Below, one piece after another: positions 23,737 through 34,586 of a stretch of DNA of 64,000 nt. How positions within the stretch are numbered: the stretch's first letter is position 1; every line of letters starts with the position of its first letter. The notes under the pieces were generated by a model. It made no database searches and was not told the origin of the DNA. It worked only from the letters and a program-made list of their open reading frames with translations. The stretch is from Hygrocybe punicea (Eukaryota; Basidiomycota; Agaricomycetes; Agaricales; Hygrophoraceae), in NCBI GenBank assembly GCA_963556145.1, contig OY744467.1, positions 6,510,001 to 6,574,000 of the forward strand, in the 5' to 3' direction. A program made the position numbers and the translations under genes.

Positions 23737-24889
23737 TAGGCAATGGCATGGATACTCCGTGGATACAAAATTTCTGATCCGTATCCATATCCGTGAAAAT
23801 CCATACCCGTGTATCCATCAGGCACGGATTTTTCCCACGGATACTTTACCCGTGGATACGGATACTTTACCCGTGGATACGGATACTTTACCCGTGGATA
23901 CGGATTATCCATGGGTACGAGTATGGGTACTGTGAGTATTATAATTATATCTAGATATTATTTTTCTACTAAATATACAGTATATACTACAATTACATTG
24001 GGCAGTTGCCAGCCCAGTGTTGTTCTCGCGAACGTCCTGCCGTGTCCAAGTCGACATGTCGCGCCATCGCCGTTGTCGACGCACCACCACCATTGTCGAT
24101 GCGTCACTGCCATTGTCAACATGTCACTGCCATTGTCGACGCGTTGCCGGTGTTGCTGTGTTGCCGTCGTTGTCGTTGTCAATGCGACGCCTAAGGTGAC
24201 ATGTCGCCATCCCGGAATGCGTCCTCCCACTGGTCCCTACACCTCGCGCGGGCCAGACGCATGTCAATTGACGTGGTCATCACCCTCGCGAGGTAGACGG
24301 GGGGGCCTCTGGTGGGCTTCGCACTCGGAGGTAACCTCATTCGCGAGGTGGTGTCTCGGGTGGGCTTCACACTTGGGGTTAACCTCGTTCGCGAGGGGTG
24401 GGGGCGCCGCGTGAACCCTACGCGTCAGTCGACGTGTCTGCGCGTGTTTGCGAGGTCGTTGTGTAGTCTTCTGTCCCTGTATTCTGTGCTGGAGACCTCG
24501 CAAAAATGCGTTGACATGTGTCCGCGAGGCGTGGTTGTTGGGGGGTGTGGTTGTTGGGAGGCGTTGTCGTTGGGAGGCATGGTTGTTGGGAGGGTTAGCC
24601 AAAGCCTGAGTCTTAGAGGCTGGGTTGGGGGTACGTACCTGGGCCGTTCCATGGGCACACCACCCTCCCGGCCATTCTCCTTCTGTTGCGTTGATGTTGT
24701 TGTCGCGTTCTCGTTGTTGTCATGATCTGGTGATGGTTCCTGCTAAAGTAGTTAGTTGTCACTATTGCCATATCTCGCAGTATCCATATCTGTGGGTCCA
24801 CAGATCTCACTAGTCCCGATCCATACCTGTATCCACACGGATACGGATACCCACGGATATGGATATATCCGTATCCATGCCATTGCCTA
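23737..24889. mobile_element. hAT-like MITE (GGATACGGATA family), 8-bp TSD TGAAGGAG
   Basis: TIRs TAGGCAATGGCATGGATA and complement bound 1153 bp. TGAAGGAG occurs directly on both sides (23729-23736 and 24890-24897). The subterminal parts are arrays of GGATACGGATAC-type repeats, including a tandem of a 21-bp unit at about 23835-23905. The interior carries TCAATTGACG (24264), CTCGCGAGG (24289), repeats of a GTCGACGCGT-like unit, and GTACCTGGGCCGTTCCATGG near 24636. There is no credible ORF; long frames here are by-products of repeats. A second copy of this family, inverted, begins at 63154. Confidence 0.85.
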
Positions 24890-25119
24890 TGAAGGAGCAG
24901 GGGTGGATGCACCAATCCTCACTGCTTGTTCCATCTTTTGGACTCCAACTCCACCCTGTTCACGTTCATTTGCATGCGTGTTGTCATGATCCAAACAGGA
25001 TTCAGATCAAAACATAGTAATATGCTGTCACTAGTCACCATCCCTACAGCACACATCACATTACAAGGACCATTCATACTGGAATGCCCCCATCTGCATA
25101 TGGAGTAGAAAGGAATACC

Positions 25120-25970
25120 CTTATCTGCATAGGACACACAGGAAATCCTTATCTGCACATAGGACATACATGAAACCCTTATCTAAACAAGGGACATGCA
25201 AGGAAACCCTTATCTACAGAAGGGACATACAAGAAAACCCTTATATATGCAGAGGATATGAAGGAATATCCTTATCTTAACTGATAAGGCCCCCAAAACA
25301 TCTTATCAGATGCCAAAGAAGCACAAGAAGCACAGCCACATCCTTATCTCCAATCATAGAGATCACACATGCCACCCATCATTCCCTGATCAAGAAGCAC
25401 ATCACATTTCATATCAATTGATCAAATACAGCCCAGCCCTGATCTTATCTTTTTCTTAATTGATAAGGATACACACATGGCATGGCATCAATTGATCAAG
25501 AAGCACAGCCTCAGGAAGATGATTCTAGAAGCATAGCCTGGTACAGCCCTTGCCTTTGATTCACACACCCAAGATTAGACCAGCAGCATGACTCACTCCC
25601 ATCAAATGTGACTCATTGGTCTATCCATGACAAATTATGACCCTTATGACATATTCATGACCCCCCATGACTCATTATGACCACCCATGACTCATTATGA
25701 CTATTTCTGACTCATTATGCCCCCTCCTTTGATTATAGTACCTATGTGACTCATTAATTGACTCTGTATGAGTCACAAACCCGTGCCTTCCTTTCTTATG
25801 ATACCTTATGAGTCATAACCCCCATGCCCTACATTATTATGACTCCTTATGAGTCATAAACCTATGCCTCTCCTCTATATGACTCCCTATGAGTCATATG
25901 CTATGCTCGCCATTTGATATACCATTCTATGACTCAGTATGACTCCTGCTGTAGAATAGGTATATATAGA
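25120..25970 (+). promoter_or_regulatory. U3-like region with arrays of GATA-factor and bZIP-type sites
   Basis: At 25120-25470 the motif CTTATC (GATAAG on the other strand) or its complement occurs about ten times, in degenerate units of roughly 30-35 bp. At 25590-25950 TGACTCA or TGAGTCA occurs about ten times in both orientations, mostly within ATGACTCATTATGAC-like units. A TATATATAG box follows at 25961. In fungi GATAAG is the site for nitrogen-regulatory GATA factors (AreA/Nit2 type). TGACTCA is the site for Gcn4/CpcA-type bZIP factors. The pattern is seen; binding and function are inferred. Confidence 0.55.
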
Positions 25971-26401
25971 GCCCAGTTTCTGCTGGAGATGGCTCAGTCA
26001 CCTAATTTGACAGGCCCAGTCACAGGACAGTCCCTCTCTCAGATTCTGATTCACCCCTCTGTATTTGTTTGTATTACCTACTTTGGTAGTAGCCATTACT
26101 TCAAATACCAATTGCAGTTCAGGTCATCATTCATTTGTTTAAGGATATCAATCTCAGATATATTGATACTCCCTTATTACTTGTTTGATATATATTCTTT
26201 GTGTTCTGTCACATAGTACAGTCACATTCATCTTCTTTCAAGTTCTATTGATCATCACCAAAGATATCCCAGTACTTTATTCTGCACTAGTAGCCAATGT
26301 GTGTTTGAAGCTTCGGAATAAAGTCTGATATCTTGATTATCAATCCTACTTGCCTATTGTTCAGTTCATTCATTCTGTACATAGTATTTCATCACACCTC
26401 C

Positions 26402-27250
26402 CACAGGGTGCGCAGTAGTATACCATGTCACACAGTATCTTGAAAGTACTTGACAAGTATACTAAATATCATTACCGTAACATTCTACATGGTATTGTAA
26501 CAGTATTCAGACATAAACTACAATACTTGTGCTCAAATTCATCTGAAGGTATGAAGACAAATGAGACTTATACCCTTTCAATAACATCAAGCCTTTTGTT
26601 TCACTACTTTTACTGTATCTACAGCAAAGTACTGTATAGTTCAGATAGAATACTTGCAGCCTAAGATGAATAAAAGTATTAAACTAGTAAGGAAGTTGTG
26701 CCACTTTCACTACTAGGATACCTTTTGAATCCTTTCAAGATACAGTGTGAAATAGTATAGTACTGTTGCCATATTGTAGATTTAAGATACTGTGTCAATA
26801 CTTTTAAGATACTGTTTCAGTACTTTTATTATAATAAAAGTATCTTAAAAGTATTGACACAGTATCTTAAATCCACAATATGGCAACAGTACTATACTAT
26901 TTCATACTGTATCTTGATAGGATTCAAAAGGTATCCTAATAGTAAAAGTGGCCCAACTTCCTTACTGGTTTAATACTTTGATTCATCTTAGGCTGCAAGT
27001 ATTCTATCCAAACTATACAGTACTTTGCTGTAAATACAGTAAAAGTAGTGAAACAAAAGGCTTGATGTTATTGAAAGGGTATAAGTCTCATTTGCCTTCA
27101 TACCTTCAGCTGAATTTGAGCACAAGTATTGTAGTTTATGTCTGAATACTGTTACAATACCATGTAGAATGTTACGGTAATGATATTTAGTATACTTGTC
27201 AAGTACTTTCAAGATACTGTGTGACATGGTATGCTACTGCGCACCCTGTG
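26402..27250. mobile_element. 849-bp palindromic fold-back element, 3-bp TSD TCC
   Basis: The whole unit is an inverted repeat. CACAGGGTGCGCAGTAG at 26402 is mirrored at 27250, and the arms (about 410 bp each) match with few differences up to a centre near 26828 (TTTTATTATAATAAAAG). TCC flanks both ends (26399-26401 and 27251-27253). The arms carry spaced AGTACTT, AGTATAC and AGATACTGT repeats. The mirrored 79-codon frames (26425-26664 plus strand, 26988-27227 minus strand) are the same arm read twice, not genes. It sits in the LTR-like sequence and is therefore younger than it. The CACAGGG ends and 3-bp duplication suggest a CACTA-like relation, which is tentative. Confidence 0.8.
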
Positions 27251-27764
27251 TCCCTTTGTTTGACATCTACTGTTACATCACCCATCGCCCATCGTCTATT
27301 GCCCATCATCCATCATCTACTGCTCATCTCTGTTGTACCTCTGTTCATTGTATACTTGCTACTTGTATACTTGACTGTTGTACACTCGTTCATCTTACAC
27401 TGTTCATACTTGCTTGAGTTATTATCTGCTTATACTCTCGCATACCTCTTGTCACTCAAAGTCTTTACCTTCAGTAGGGAAGACCTCACTGTTCACTCAT
27501 CCTCTATAAGTCATACATCTCACTTATATTATTGTTAAGTATTTGTTGTATCCCTCAAAGCTGACCTTTGATAGGATTCACACCACAACCCAACCACCCA
27601 ACAGGAATAACCCAGAGTTATTAAAGAGCTAAATCCTTGATTCCCAAAGGACAACAAGGTAATTTCCCGATCAACGACGCACTCTGGAAACCCTTGGTGT
27701 GGATTTGTTCAAACACTTCCCACGCAAAACAGTGTGCATCTTGGATGTGTTTGATGTGGCCATT

Positions 27765-27935
27765 GTTGGTGTCCGACATGGCCATCCTGGTGGTTGTGGC
27801 CATCATGGTGGCAATCATTGTCATTGTCATTGTTGTCATTGTTGTTGTCATCGCTGTTGTCATTGTCATTGCCATTGTTGTTGTCACTGCTGTTGTTGTT
27901 GTTGTTGTTGTAGTGGTAGTGGTGGTGGTGTGGCT
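27765..27935 (+). repeat. GTT/GTC/ATT microsatellite-like tract
   Basis: Imperfect trinucleotide repeats of GTT, GTC, ATT and GTG run for about 170 bases. The equivalent tract in the 61234-62648 element is (ACC)n on the opposite strand. Frames reading poly-Val/Ile or His are repeat artefacts. Confidence 0.8.
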
Positions 27936-28176
27936 GTTGACAGGTAAGCGAGAGTGTTAGTTAGTGTCGAATAAAATAAAACATAAATGGGCAGCAGGAA
28001 GTACCCTGCCACCCATTTTGTCAACCTTGGGTGCTCCGTCATCCTCATTTGGCTTATGTTGTAGTGGCGAGGCCAGGGTGGCTATGGAATAGAAATCCTA
28101 ACCTAGGAGTGTCAGCGTAGAAGTGATGGTGGAATAGTTAGTATCTAGCTTTGGTAAAGTGAAGAAGGAAATAGAA

Positions 28177-29466
28177 TAGTGATGCCGAAGTTCGGTTCGG
28201 AACCAATCGGAACCCGGTTTGAACCGCGAACCGAACCGGAAGTTCAGTTCTGGTTCAGCCATTTGGCTGAACCGAACCGCTGGTTCAGTTTGCGGTTCTG
28301 GCACTGACATACGGTTCAAACCGTGTTCAAACGCGGTTCAAACCGCGAACCATAATGTATAGTTACCTACATAGATACTCATTTAGATACTTAATTTTTC
28401 ACATTTTTTTCTTATGCAGTCGCATGAACTTAGGTCATGTGACCTTAAACATACTCGCGCGACACCCCAATTTCGACTCAACACTAATGTTACTCAACAA
28501 CCACGGTAAGTAACGGCCTCATACTATATTTTACTGACATTTTATTACATAGAACAGCCCCCCGTGGCCCACCTTGACCGCATAAAGAAGGCGCCTGCGG
28601 TCAACTCCACCCAACAACCTCCCTCGCGTTCCAACGCGAGTCGGAGTGAATCGATGGCAGCAGCGGCAGCAGCAGCAACGGCAGTGGCAACACCACATAC
28701 CACCACCCTGACGACGACGACGATGACGACGACGACGACGGCCAAATGACTGCAACAACAGCAGCAGCGGCAACGGCAACGGCAACAGCAGCAGCAGCAG
28801 CGGCGGCAGCGGCAACGGCAGCAGCAGCAGCAGCAGCAGAGCAACACCGGCGGCAGCAGCCAGGTACGTCCCCCAAATCCAGTCCCAACGACATCGGCTA
28901 ACGAGGGGAATGGATGAGGCGACGACAAAGACCCACCTCACGAACACACCCTAGCTGCGTCAATTGACGTGCGGACGCCCATAGGAAGTCCCCAGCCCCA
29001 TCCAACCTCGCGAAAACAGACGGAGCGCATCAATTGACGTGCCCCGTTCTTCGCGAGGTCGTCAGCATGCGCGGACGCCCATGGAAAGTCTCCGGCCCCA
29101 TCCAACCTCGCGAAAACAGACGGAGCGTGTCAATTGACGCGTCCCCGTTCTTCGCGAGGTAGGTAGCACGCGCGGACGCCCATGGGAAGTGCCTGGCCCC
29201 AACCCAACCTCGCAAAAACAGACGGAGCCCCCCCATCTACCTCGTGAGGGTGACAGCTGCATCAATTGACGCACGTCTGGCCCGCGCGAGGTATTTGGAG
29301 GTTGGTTCGCGGTTCGAACCGCGTTCGAACGCAGACCGAACGCGTTGAAACCGTTCAACGCGGTTCCGGTTCCGGTCCGGCATTTGGCTGAACCGAACCA
29401 ACGGTTTCGGTTCCGGTTTTCCAAAAAAGTCGAAAAACTGGACCGAACCGAACTTCGGCAACACTA
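28177..29466. mobile_element. hAT-like MITE (GAACCG family), 8-bp TSD AAATAGAA
   Basis: TIRs TAGTGATGCCGAAGTTCGG (28177) and the complement of TAGTGTTGCCGAAGTTCGG (ending 29466) bound 1290 bp. AAATAGAA is duplicated exactly at 28169-28176 and 29467-29474. Subterminal arrays of CGGTTC/GAACCG lie on both sides. The interior has CAGCAG/GGCAAC trinucleotide repeats (28655-28860). It also has a threefold block of about 100 bp with TCAATTGACG at 28960, 29030, 29130 and 29262, next to CCTCGCGAAAACAGACGGAG. There is no coding capacity; the poly-Leu and poly-Ala frames are repeat artefacts. Confidence 0.88.
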
Positions 29467-30357
29467 AAATAGAAGTGAAAGCCACCCAGGAAATACTGAG
29501 AATCTGACTGAACCGATGTAAGCCAACGATACTGATGGTGTTGGGTACAGCAGGTCAGGTGTCGGGTGGCGAATGGTGGAGTAGTGGGACCTGGCCAGTC
29601 ATGTGACTGGGTTCCCATGGTTGACCTAGTCAGTAGCCTTCCTGATGTAGTAGTCAGATCCAGCCATCCATCCCATCCAGTCCTTCCTCTCGAGTCCTGC
29701 GTGAGCCCCTGGAGAGGTACCTTGGTACCTCTCCAACAGTGAGGATAGGTAGTTGCGGCACATGTGGAGAAGAAGTATAGTGTGCCGGAGAGTCGTACAG
29801 TGAACAGACTTAGACTATGAGGTCGACTCTGAGTGGGAACTGGATTTGTTGTTTTGACACGGCAGTTGGACACCATTTTTATAGTACAAAATTGTCTATC
29901 TAATTTCAGATGAGAGTCCTCAGCTGACGAAGTGATACAAGAGGAAGACGGAATGGAGATATGAGTAAGAGGTTGCGAGGAGACAATGACATGATAAATG
30001 AACAGTAAACTGAATTTCCACACAGAAAGATGTAAAATACTTCTGTATGCCCATAATGAAGGTGGAATGTGCAAAAGAGGTAAGTCCGATGTCAGAGATT
30101 GTGTCCAATGAGATCTGTTCCTAGCATTTGAGATTCCGTGGATTTAAGAGTCTAATGGGTTTGGTATGAGAATGGCTACAGTGGTGGATGTACATCAGGT
30201 TACATCAGGTATCATCAGTTTCGAGTCCCAATTGCTAAGGATGTTGGGTTTGTTTGGATACATGATAAATCAATGATATGGACTCAGAGGGTTGAGAACC
30301 CTCTACATCCCCTTGGGTCTTCTAATAGAGACCATCTGTGGGTGACCATACGAGGAC
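29467..30357. other. Unassigned sequence between MITE and LINE relic
   Basis: About 890 bases without a credible gene. A minus frame at 29355-30074 runs from the MITE into this segment, and its residue pattern has no domain character. Two direct copies of GGTTACATCAGGT-like sequence occur near 30195. It may be decayed TE sequence, but I cannot name a family. Confidence 0.35.
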
Positions 30358-31197
30358 TTGGGAAATCAGGACACAAATGTGAGAAAATCACACGAGCAGC
30401 CAAACAATGGCAAAGTGAGAAAATATAAAAAAAAGCATGTCTCCATTGATCCATCTATTCTCTCTCAGAACCAACACCATCACATACCCACTCTGCAGGA
30501 ATTGTATGACACCTTCCTCACATATGTCAAGAGCATTGATCCCGAGATCTGACTGGACTACAAGGAGGCTGCCAGCGTGGTCGCCATGTTTCATAACGAT
30601 GACTTTGTGACGATGATAGATGGCAATGAGGGGCTGGCTAGGCAATGGCTAAGTGGCCATAAGAAGGCAATGGTGAGTACCCCAGCCAATGATGTGTGTC
30701 CTAGGATGGCTAACATTATCCCACTAGAACAGTTCTTGATCCATAACCGCGTGGCAACCCTACTGGGACCCCGAAAAAAGGAAATCTTTGTACACGGGCT
30801 ATAGGCCCATTCCCATACCCACCCCTTACTATAACACCCAGAACCTGGCCATAAAATAGTTAAACGCAAAAATGAGCCTACGACAATGGGCAACCTCCAG
30901 TGAAGGAGCCAAAAGCAAGTGTGGCAAGCAACCCTGAGCTACAACCTCGATACCACCAGAAACCAGAGCCTCGAGACATGCAATCAACCAACAAACGGAA
31001 ACCAACATCGAACCGGAAATAGAACCAGAAGCAATACAGCAAGCCATAAACTGCCTTCTAGCTAAGTCGTTACTTCCCCCCAACCAAGACCTAGATATAC
31101 CCGCTTTGTCTAGAATGGAATTACAACTCACGCCGGGGAAGTCACGTGTAAATTATTAGCATCGTTGCAATCCACTCATGTTAATACATCATAAACC

Positions 31198-33926
31198 ATG
31201 TCATATCATTCCACCTTAACTGCTTGGTATGAAATCCCTGAAGATGTTCCCAAGCTCAAGAGATCTCCAAATATACGATACATTATACCCTCCTCCCTTC
31301 AACTCTCAGACGACATACGGGAGCAGCTTCAAGCTCATATGGATAGTGTCAATGTTGACAAGCACAGATTTGAGCACAGTATTGAAGACCAGAGTCAGGA
31401 TGATATCTCAATGTGAAATTGACCTGCTCACGCTGTGGTGTACTTTCTAGATTGTGCATTCGAATTTATTAATAGACTTGGCATACACATTCCTGATGAA
31501 GTTGACCGTGACGTTCGATCCAAGTTATCTATACGACGAAGTGAACATAGTAAATGTGGTCCCAACAAGAAATACACGCGATGGACACGCATATATCAAT
31601 GTCTCTGTGGTACAGATCATGCAGAAGGTCGTTTTTCTACTGCGAAGAGACAAATTGGCTGGGAGAATGTTGCGTGCATGATGTATGCAAAAGTGATCAC
31701 AACCCATGATGAAAATCATGTCAACGGTGCGAGACTTGAACATTTTACTAAATAGATATTGACGTATATATACTAGCCAAAAGATTGCTTGTCATCAATG
31801 AAGTATCGGGGATGTTGGAGCATTCGCCTGCATGTGAGGAGCTCCAGGAGATGGCCAAAAATCCCATAATCCCATTACACCCAGATCTATGAAACTACGC
31901 ACTGTCGCTCCTCCAGGACCTCATGGTGCCAATAAGTCAAGTTCGAATCCTTTGCCGCAAGTGGGCAACCGAGCGATGGGGACCAATTGCTGGCAACATT
32001 CACCACCGGTTCACTCTTACTCGATATGAAACAACATCACTTTATCGCACACTGTCACGCAACAATGGTATTCCTCAACGATCAGGTGCTGCACAGAACC
32101 TGGACCTTTGGTTTCGAGCTGATGATCCAAAACCACCTTCGACCCTGCTTACATCTTCGTGCCTGTTTTACCGTCCACTTGGAGAAGGTGATCGTGATCG
32201 ATTTGTCTTAATTTTGTCGACTCCGAGGCAACAAGAGATGGCATGGAAATACGGGCACAAAAAACAAATGCTTATGGACGGTACCTTTGGTGTTTGCTCT
32301 GCGAAACTGCTGGTCTTTATTCTGATGGCCATTGATGACTGCAATACTGGGATCCCGGTGGCTTTTATCCTCTTCACAGCCCTGAAAGATGCGAAGGCAA
32401 CACATGCTTCGTACGATGGCACAATTCTGACGGAGCTTCTTGGGAAGTTCAAACTACATATGGGATTGAATCAAGCAGGCGAAGCCTTTGATATGATGGT
32501 CGGCAACACTGACAATGACTCCCGGGAGCGAAAGGCACTCCAAGAAAACTGGCCGTCAGTTTTCCTTATTCTTTGCTTGTTTCACACATGGCAATCTTGG
32601 CGTAACGGACTTGGTCGATACCTCAGGGTAGTTCCAAAAGGACAAGATCGTCAAGAGGTTTGGCAGCGCCTTGGAAAATTTCTGATGCGTCTGCTCAAAG
32701 AGATCACTGAATACACACTAGCCGTCCAGGTATACAATGACGAAGTGGCCTATTTTCGCTCACTTGGCAACTCTTGCAACACCCCACAACGAAAAAAACA
32801 GTCGAAGGGTGGGCTAGCATTTCTCGCCTATCTCCAGCCTTATCTCGCACTTCATAGTTTCTGGATGTCCTGGTCAAAAGCTGGAGTGATTGAAGCCGCG
32901 CACCGCCTTGGTGTCCCACCCGCAAAGGTTGCAAGAACAACCAACCACCTGGAATCTTTCAATGGCCGAATCAAGGGCAAATATTATGCCTCTTACCTGC
33001 GTTCAGGACGACTTCCTCACATCGACACATGGATTCTTACCATGATCACAAAAGTCATGCCAGATTTTTTCAACGAGTACAACGAATGCAATGCTCAAAC
33101 CATCTATTTATCTGAAATGTGTTATGCTATTCCAAAACAAGTGTCAGATCCTCCCGCCATCAGTCTTCTTCATTCGGTATCAAAACAAATCATTCCAGAT
33201 ACCAGCACCGTCGTTTCTGAACTCACAGACAAAGTTGAAGAGGATTTGCTCCACCAGCTTGTCAAGGACGATGAGGATGATGCATGCAGCAAGGAGCCCG
33301 AAGTCTCAGAGCTTAAACTAGATGACGTGGAGTTACTTGAGGGACGGGTTGGCATGATAATCGAACTGGGATCTGACTCTGACACCGACATCACTGCCAG
33401 TGACACCTCTTTTTTCTGCGACGACGCACTTGATGAAGCTTCTATTATCAAGCACCTCCCTGGCGACGTCTCATTACTATTTCCATCTGGAGTCACTCAA
33501 TCTGCATCTCCTCCTGACGAACTTGAAGAACTTGACTGGAATCTTCTCTCGTTGAAGAGCCCTGACACTGGCCACGAAGGAGACCTGAATTTACCTCATT
33601 CAAACTTGGAGGCGATAGCATGGCAGGAGCTCCTCCTTGCCGAGGACCACCTTTCCAACTGTGTTCGCAACTTCCTCAATGTCTCAACAAACCCTAACGC
33701 CCATCAAATTGCTGCACCATACATCAGCCCACACCTTCGCTCTCGGTTTCTTGAACAGCAGGTACCAAATGGAATTGACATACCCTATCTCACTTGTAAA
33801 GTTTCCACTTCACCTGTTATGAAATTTCCCACTGCTGATGAGGCAGAGACACACGCGCTGAAGGACTTCCCTACATTCCCAAAGCAATTAAAAGAGAAAC
33901 GCACACAGTCTCATAGCATTCGATAA
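31198..33926 (+). pseudogene. MULE transposase, nearly complete
   Basis: An upstream part (31198-31416 and 31435-31755) includes a possible FAR1/WRKY-GCM1-like zinc segment (RWTRIYQCLCG, then a downstream HDENH). It leads through a frame with one TGA (31891; DL-stop-NYALSLLQDLM, expected Arg) into the long open frame 31923-33926. That frame holds the MULE catalytic domain. The D/D/E residues appear in LMDGTFGVCS, MVGNTDNDSRER and TTNHLESFNGRIKGKY. The CLFHTW segment between the second Asp and the Glu is the usual C-x2-H signature. The C-terminal 250 residues are acidic and disordered. Exon joins in the first 700 bases are uncertain. The protein would act on its own TIRs in the nucleus. Confidence 0.82.
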
Positions 33927-33989
33927 CATGGTAATTCTGGTCATAATACATGCACAGTAATTTTACTGCCAATGCTGTGTGAGTGACGG

Positions 33990-34520
33990 TGGAACTGTGA
34001 GCTTCGGTGAGAGGTTGCGAGGTGGCATTGACGGTGGGCAATGGGCCTGAGTTGCGAATGGTGCATGGGGCCGGCGTTGGCAGCTGCCAGCCATGCACGG
34101 TGGCCTATAGCGGTGAACGGGTGGCATTGGTGAACAGTGGGCTGTCGATAGTGGTGAATGGGCAGCTTTAGTGGTGAATCGTGGGCCATCATGGTGAGCG
34201 GTGGAGTTGGTGGTGAACGGTGGCCTATAGTGGTAAATGGTGGGCCATCGGTGGTGAACGGTGGCCTATAGTTGTGAATGGTGGGCTGGCGTTGGTGGTG
34301 AGCGGTGCATAGTGGGCATTAATGGTGGCCGATAGCAGTGAATGGGCGGCTTTGGTGAACCATGGGCCGTTGCGGTGAGAGGTGGAGTTGGTGGTGAACG
34401 GTGTGCAATGGGCATTTACGGTGTATAGCATTTACGGTGTATAGCATGCTTGGCAGGGGCGTTGGCGGTGCGCGCGGTGTGTGGTGGGCTTGGGCGGTGG
34501 TGGTGACGGTGCGTTGTCGA
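33990..34520. repeat. GGTGAA/GGTGGGC minisatellite-like 3' region of the MULE
   Basis: About 500 bases of strongly G/T-biased sequence on the plus strand are made of irregular copies of GGTGAACGGTGGCCTATAG and GGTGGGC units. It lies between the transposase stop and the right TIR. Minus-strand frames through it (His/Pro/Thr rich) are compositional artefacts. Such subterminal arrays may bind transposase, but that is inference. Confidence 0.65.
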
Positions 34521-34586
34521 TTTTCGTGTTGTGTTCGTGTTGTGTATTCGTTTGCACGTGACTTCACCGGCATGGGTTGAAAGTCC

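Larger units (their letters stand above)
25000..27610 (+). repeat. LTR-like retroelement sequence, ends unresolved
   Basis: The organisation resembles an LTR read on the plus strand. A repeat-rich U3 (25120-25950) is followed by a TATA box (TATATATAG at 25961) and then a T/C-rich U5-like stretch that resumes after the palindromic insert at 27251. It lies inside the CAAACC-family element, whose sequence stops near 25000 and resumes before about 27765. I could not fix TG...CA termini or a target duplication. There is no gag, protease or reverse transcriptase sequence. If correct, this is another solo LTR, from a family different from the 19834/52099 pair. Confidence 0.5.
22113..28060. mobile_element. 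Large hAT-like non-autonomous element (CAAACC family), broken by nested insertions
   Basis: The left end TAGTGTTGGGGAAGTTCGG at 22113 matches the end of the complete copy at 61234-62648 (inverted). Segments of that copy can be followed here in order: subterminal CAAACC repeats (22120-22270), an internal block with TCAATTGA (22307), a related block at 23270-23710, then GGGGTGGATGCACC at 24900. Last come the GTT/GTC/ATT-repeat tract (27765-27935) and the GCAGGAAGTACCCTGCCACC segment (about 27995-28060). The right TIR was not found. Interruptions are a segment of unknown origin (about 22357-23260), a complete hAT MITE (23737-24889), and an LTR-like unit (about 25000-27610) that itself contains a palindromic element. 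Confidence 0.6.
31117..34586 (+). mobile_element. MULE (Mutator-like element), 9-bp TSD GTCTAGAAT
   Basis: Imperfect TIRs (GGAATTACAACTCACGCCGG at 31117 and the complement of GGACTTTCAACCCATGCCGG at 34586, both followed by GAAGTCACGTG) bound 3470 bp. GTCTAGAAT is duplicated exactly at 31108-31116 and 34587-34595, the 9-bp size typical of Mutator-like elements. Removing the element and one duplication rejoins the LINE frame as ...IPALSR-ILMQISTLDN.... The element contains one transposase gene and a G-rich 3' repeat region. Confidence 0.88.

Noticed and set aside
23835..23905. Possible CRISPR-like short tandem units
   Set aside because: Head-to-tail identical 21-bp units without spacers, within hAT subterminal repeats of a eukaryotic genome.
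26425..27227. Two nearly identical 79-codon proteins on opposite strands
   Set aside because: They are the same palindrome arm read from both ends, not a gene pair.
27637..27960. Open frame with Val/Ile-rich protein that looks like a membrane protein
   Set aside because: It is a translation of the GTT/GTC/ATT repeat tract of a MITE; the other frames give equally biased His or Met/Thr polymers.
28531..28947. Poly-Leu, poly-Ala and poly-Cys frames on the minus strand
   Set aside because: They arise from CAG/CGG-type trinucleotide repeats inside the GAACCG hAT MITE.
29355..30074. 239-codon minus-strand frame
   Set aside because: Starts in unassigned DNA and runs into a MITE terminus; no recognisable motif and no splice context.
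34016..34573. His/Pro/Thr-rich minus-strand frames
   Set aside because: Reverse reading of GGTGAACGG-type repeats at the 3' end of the MULE.
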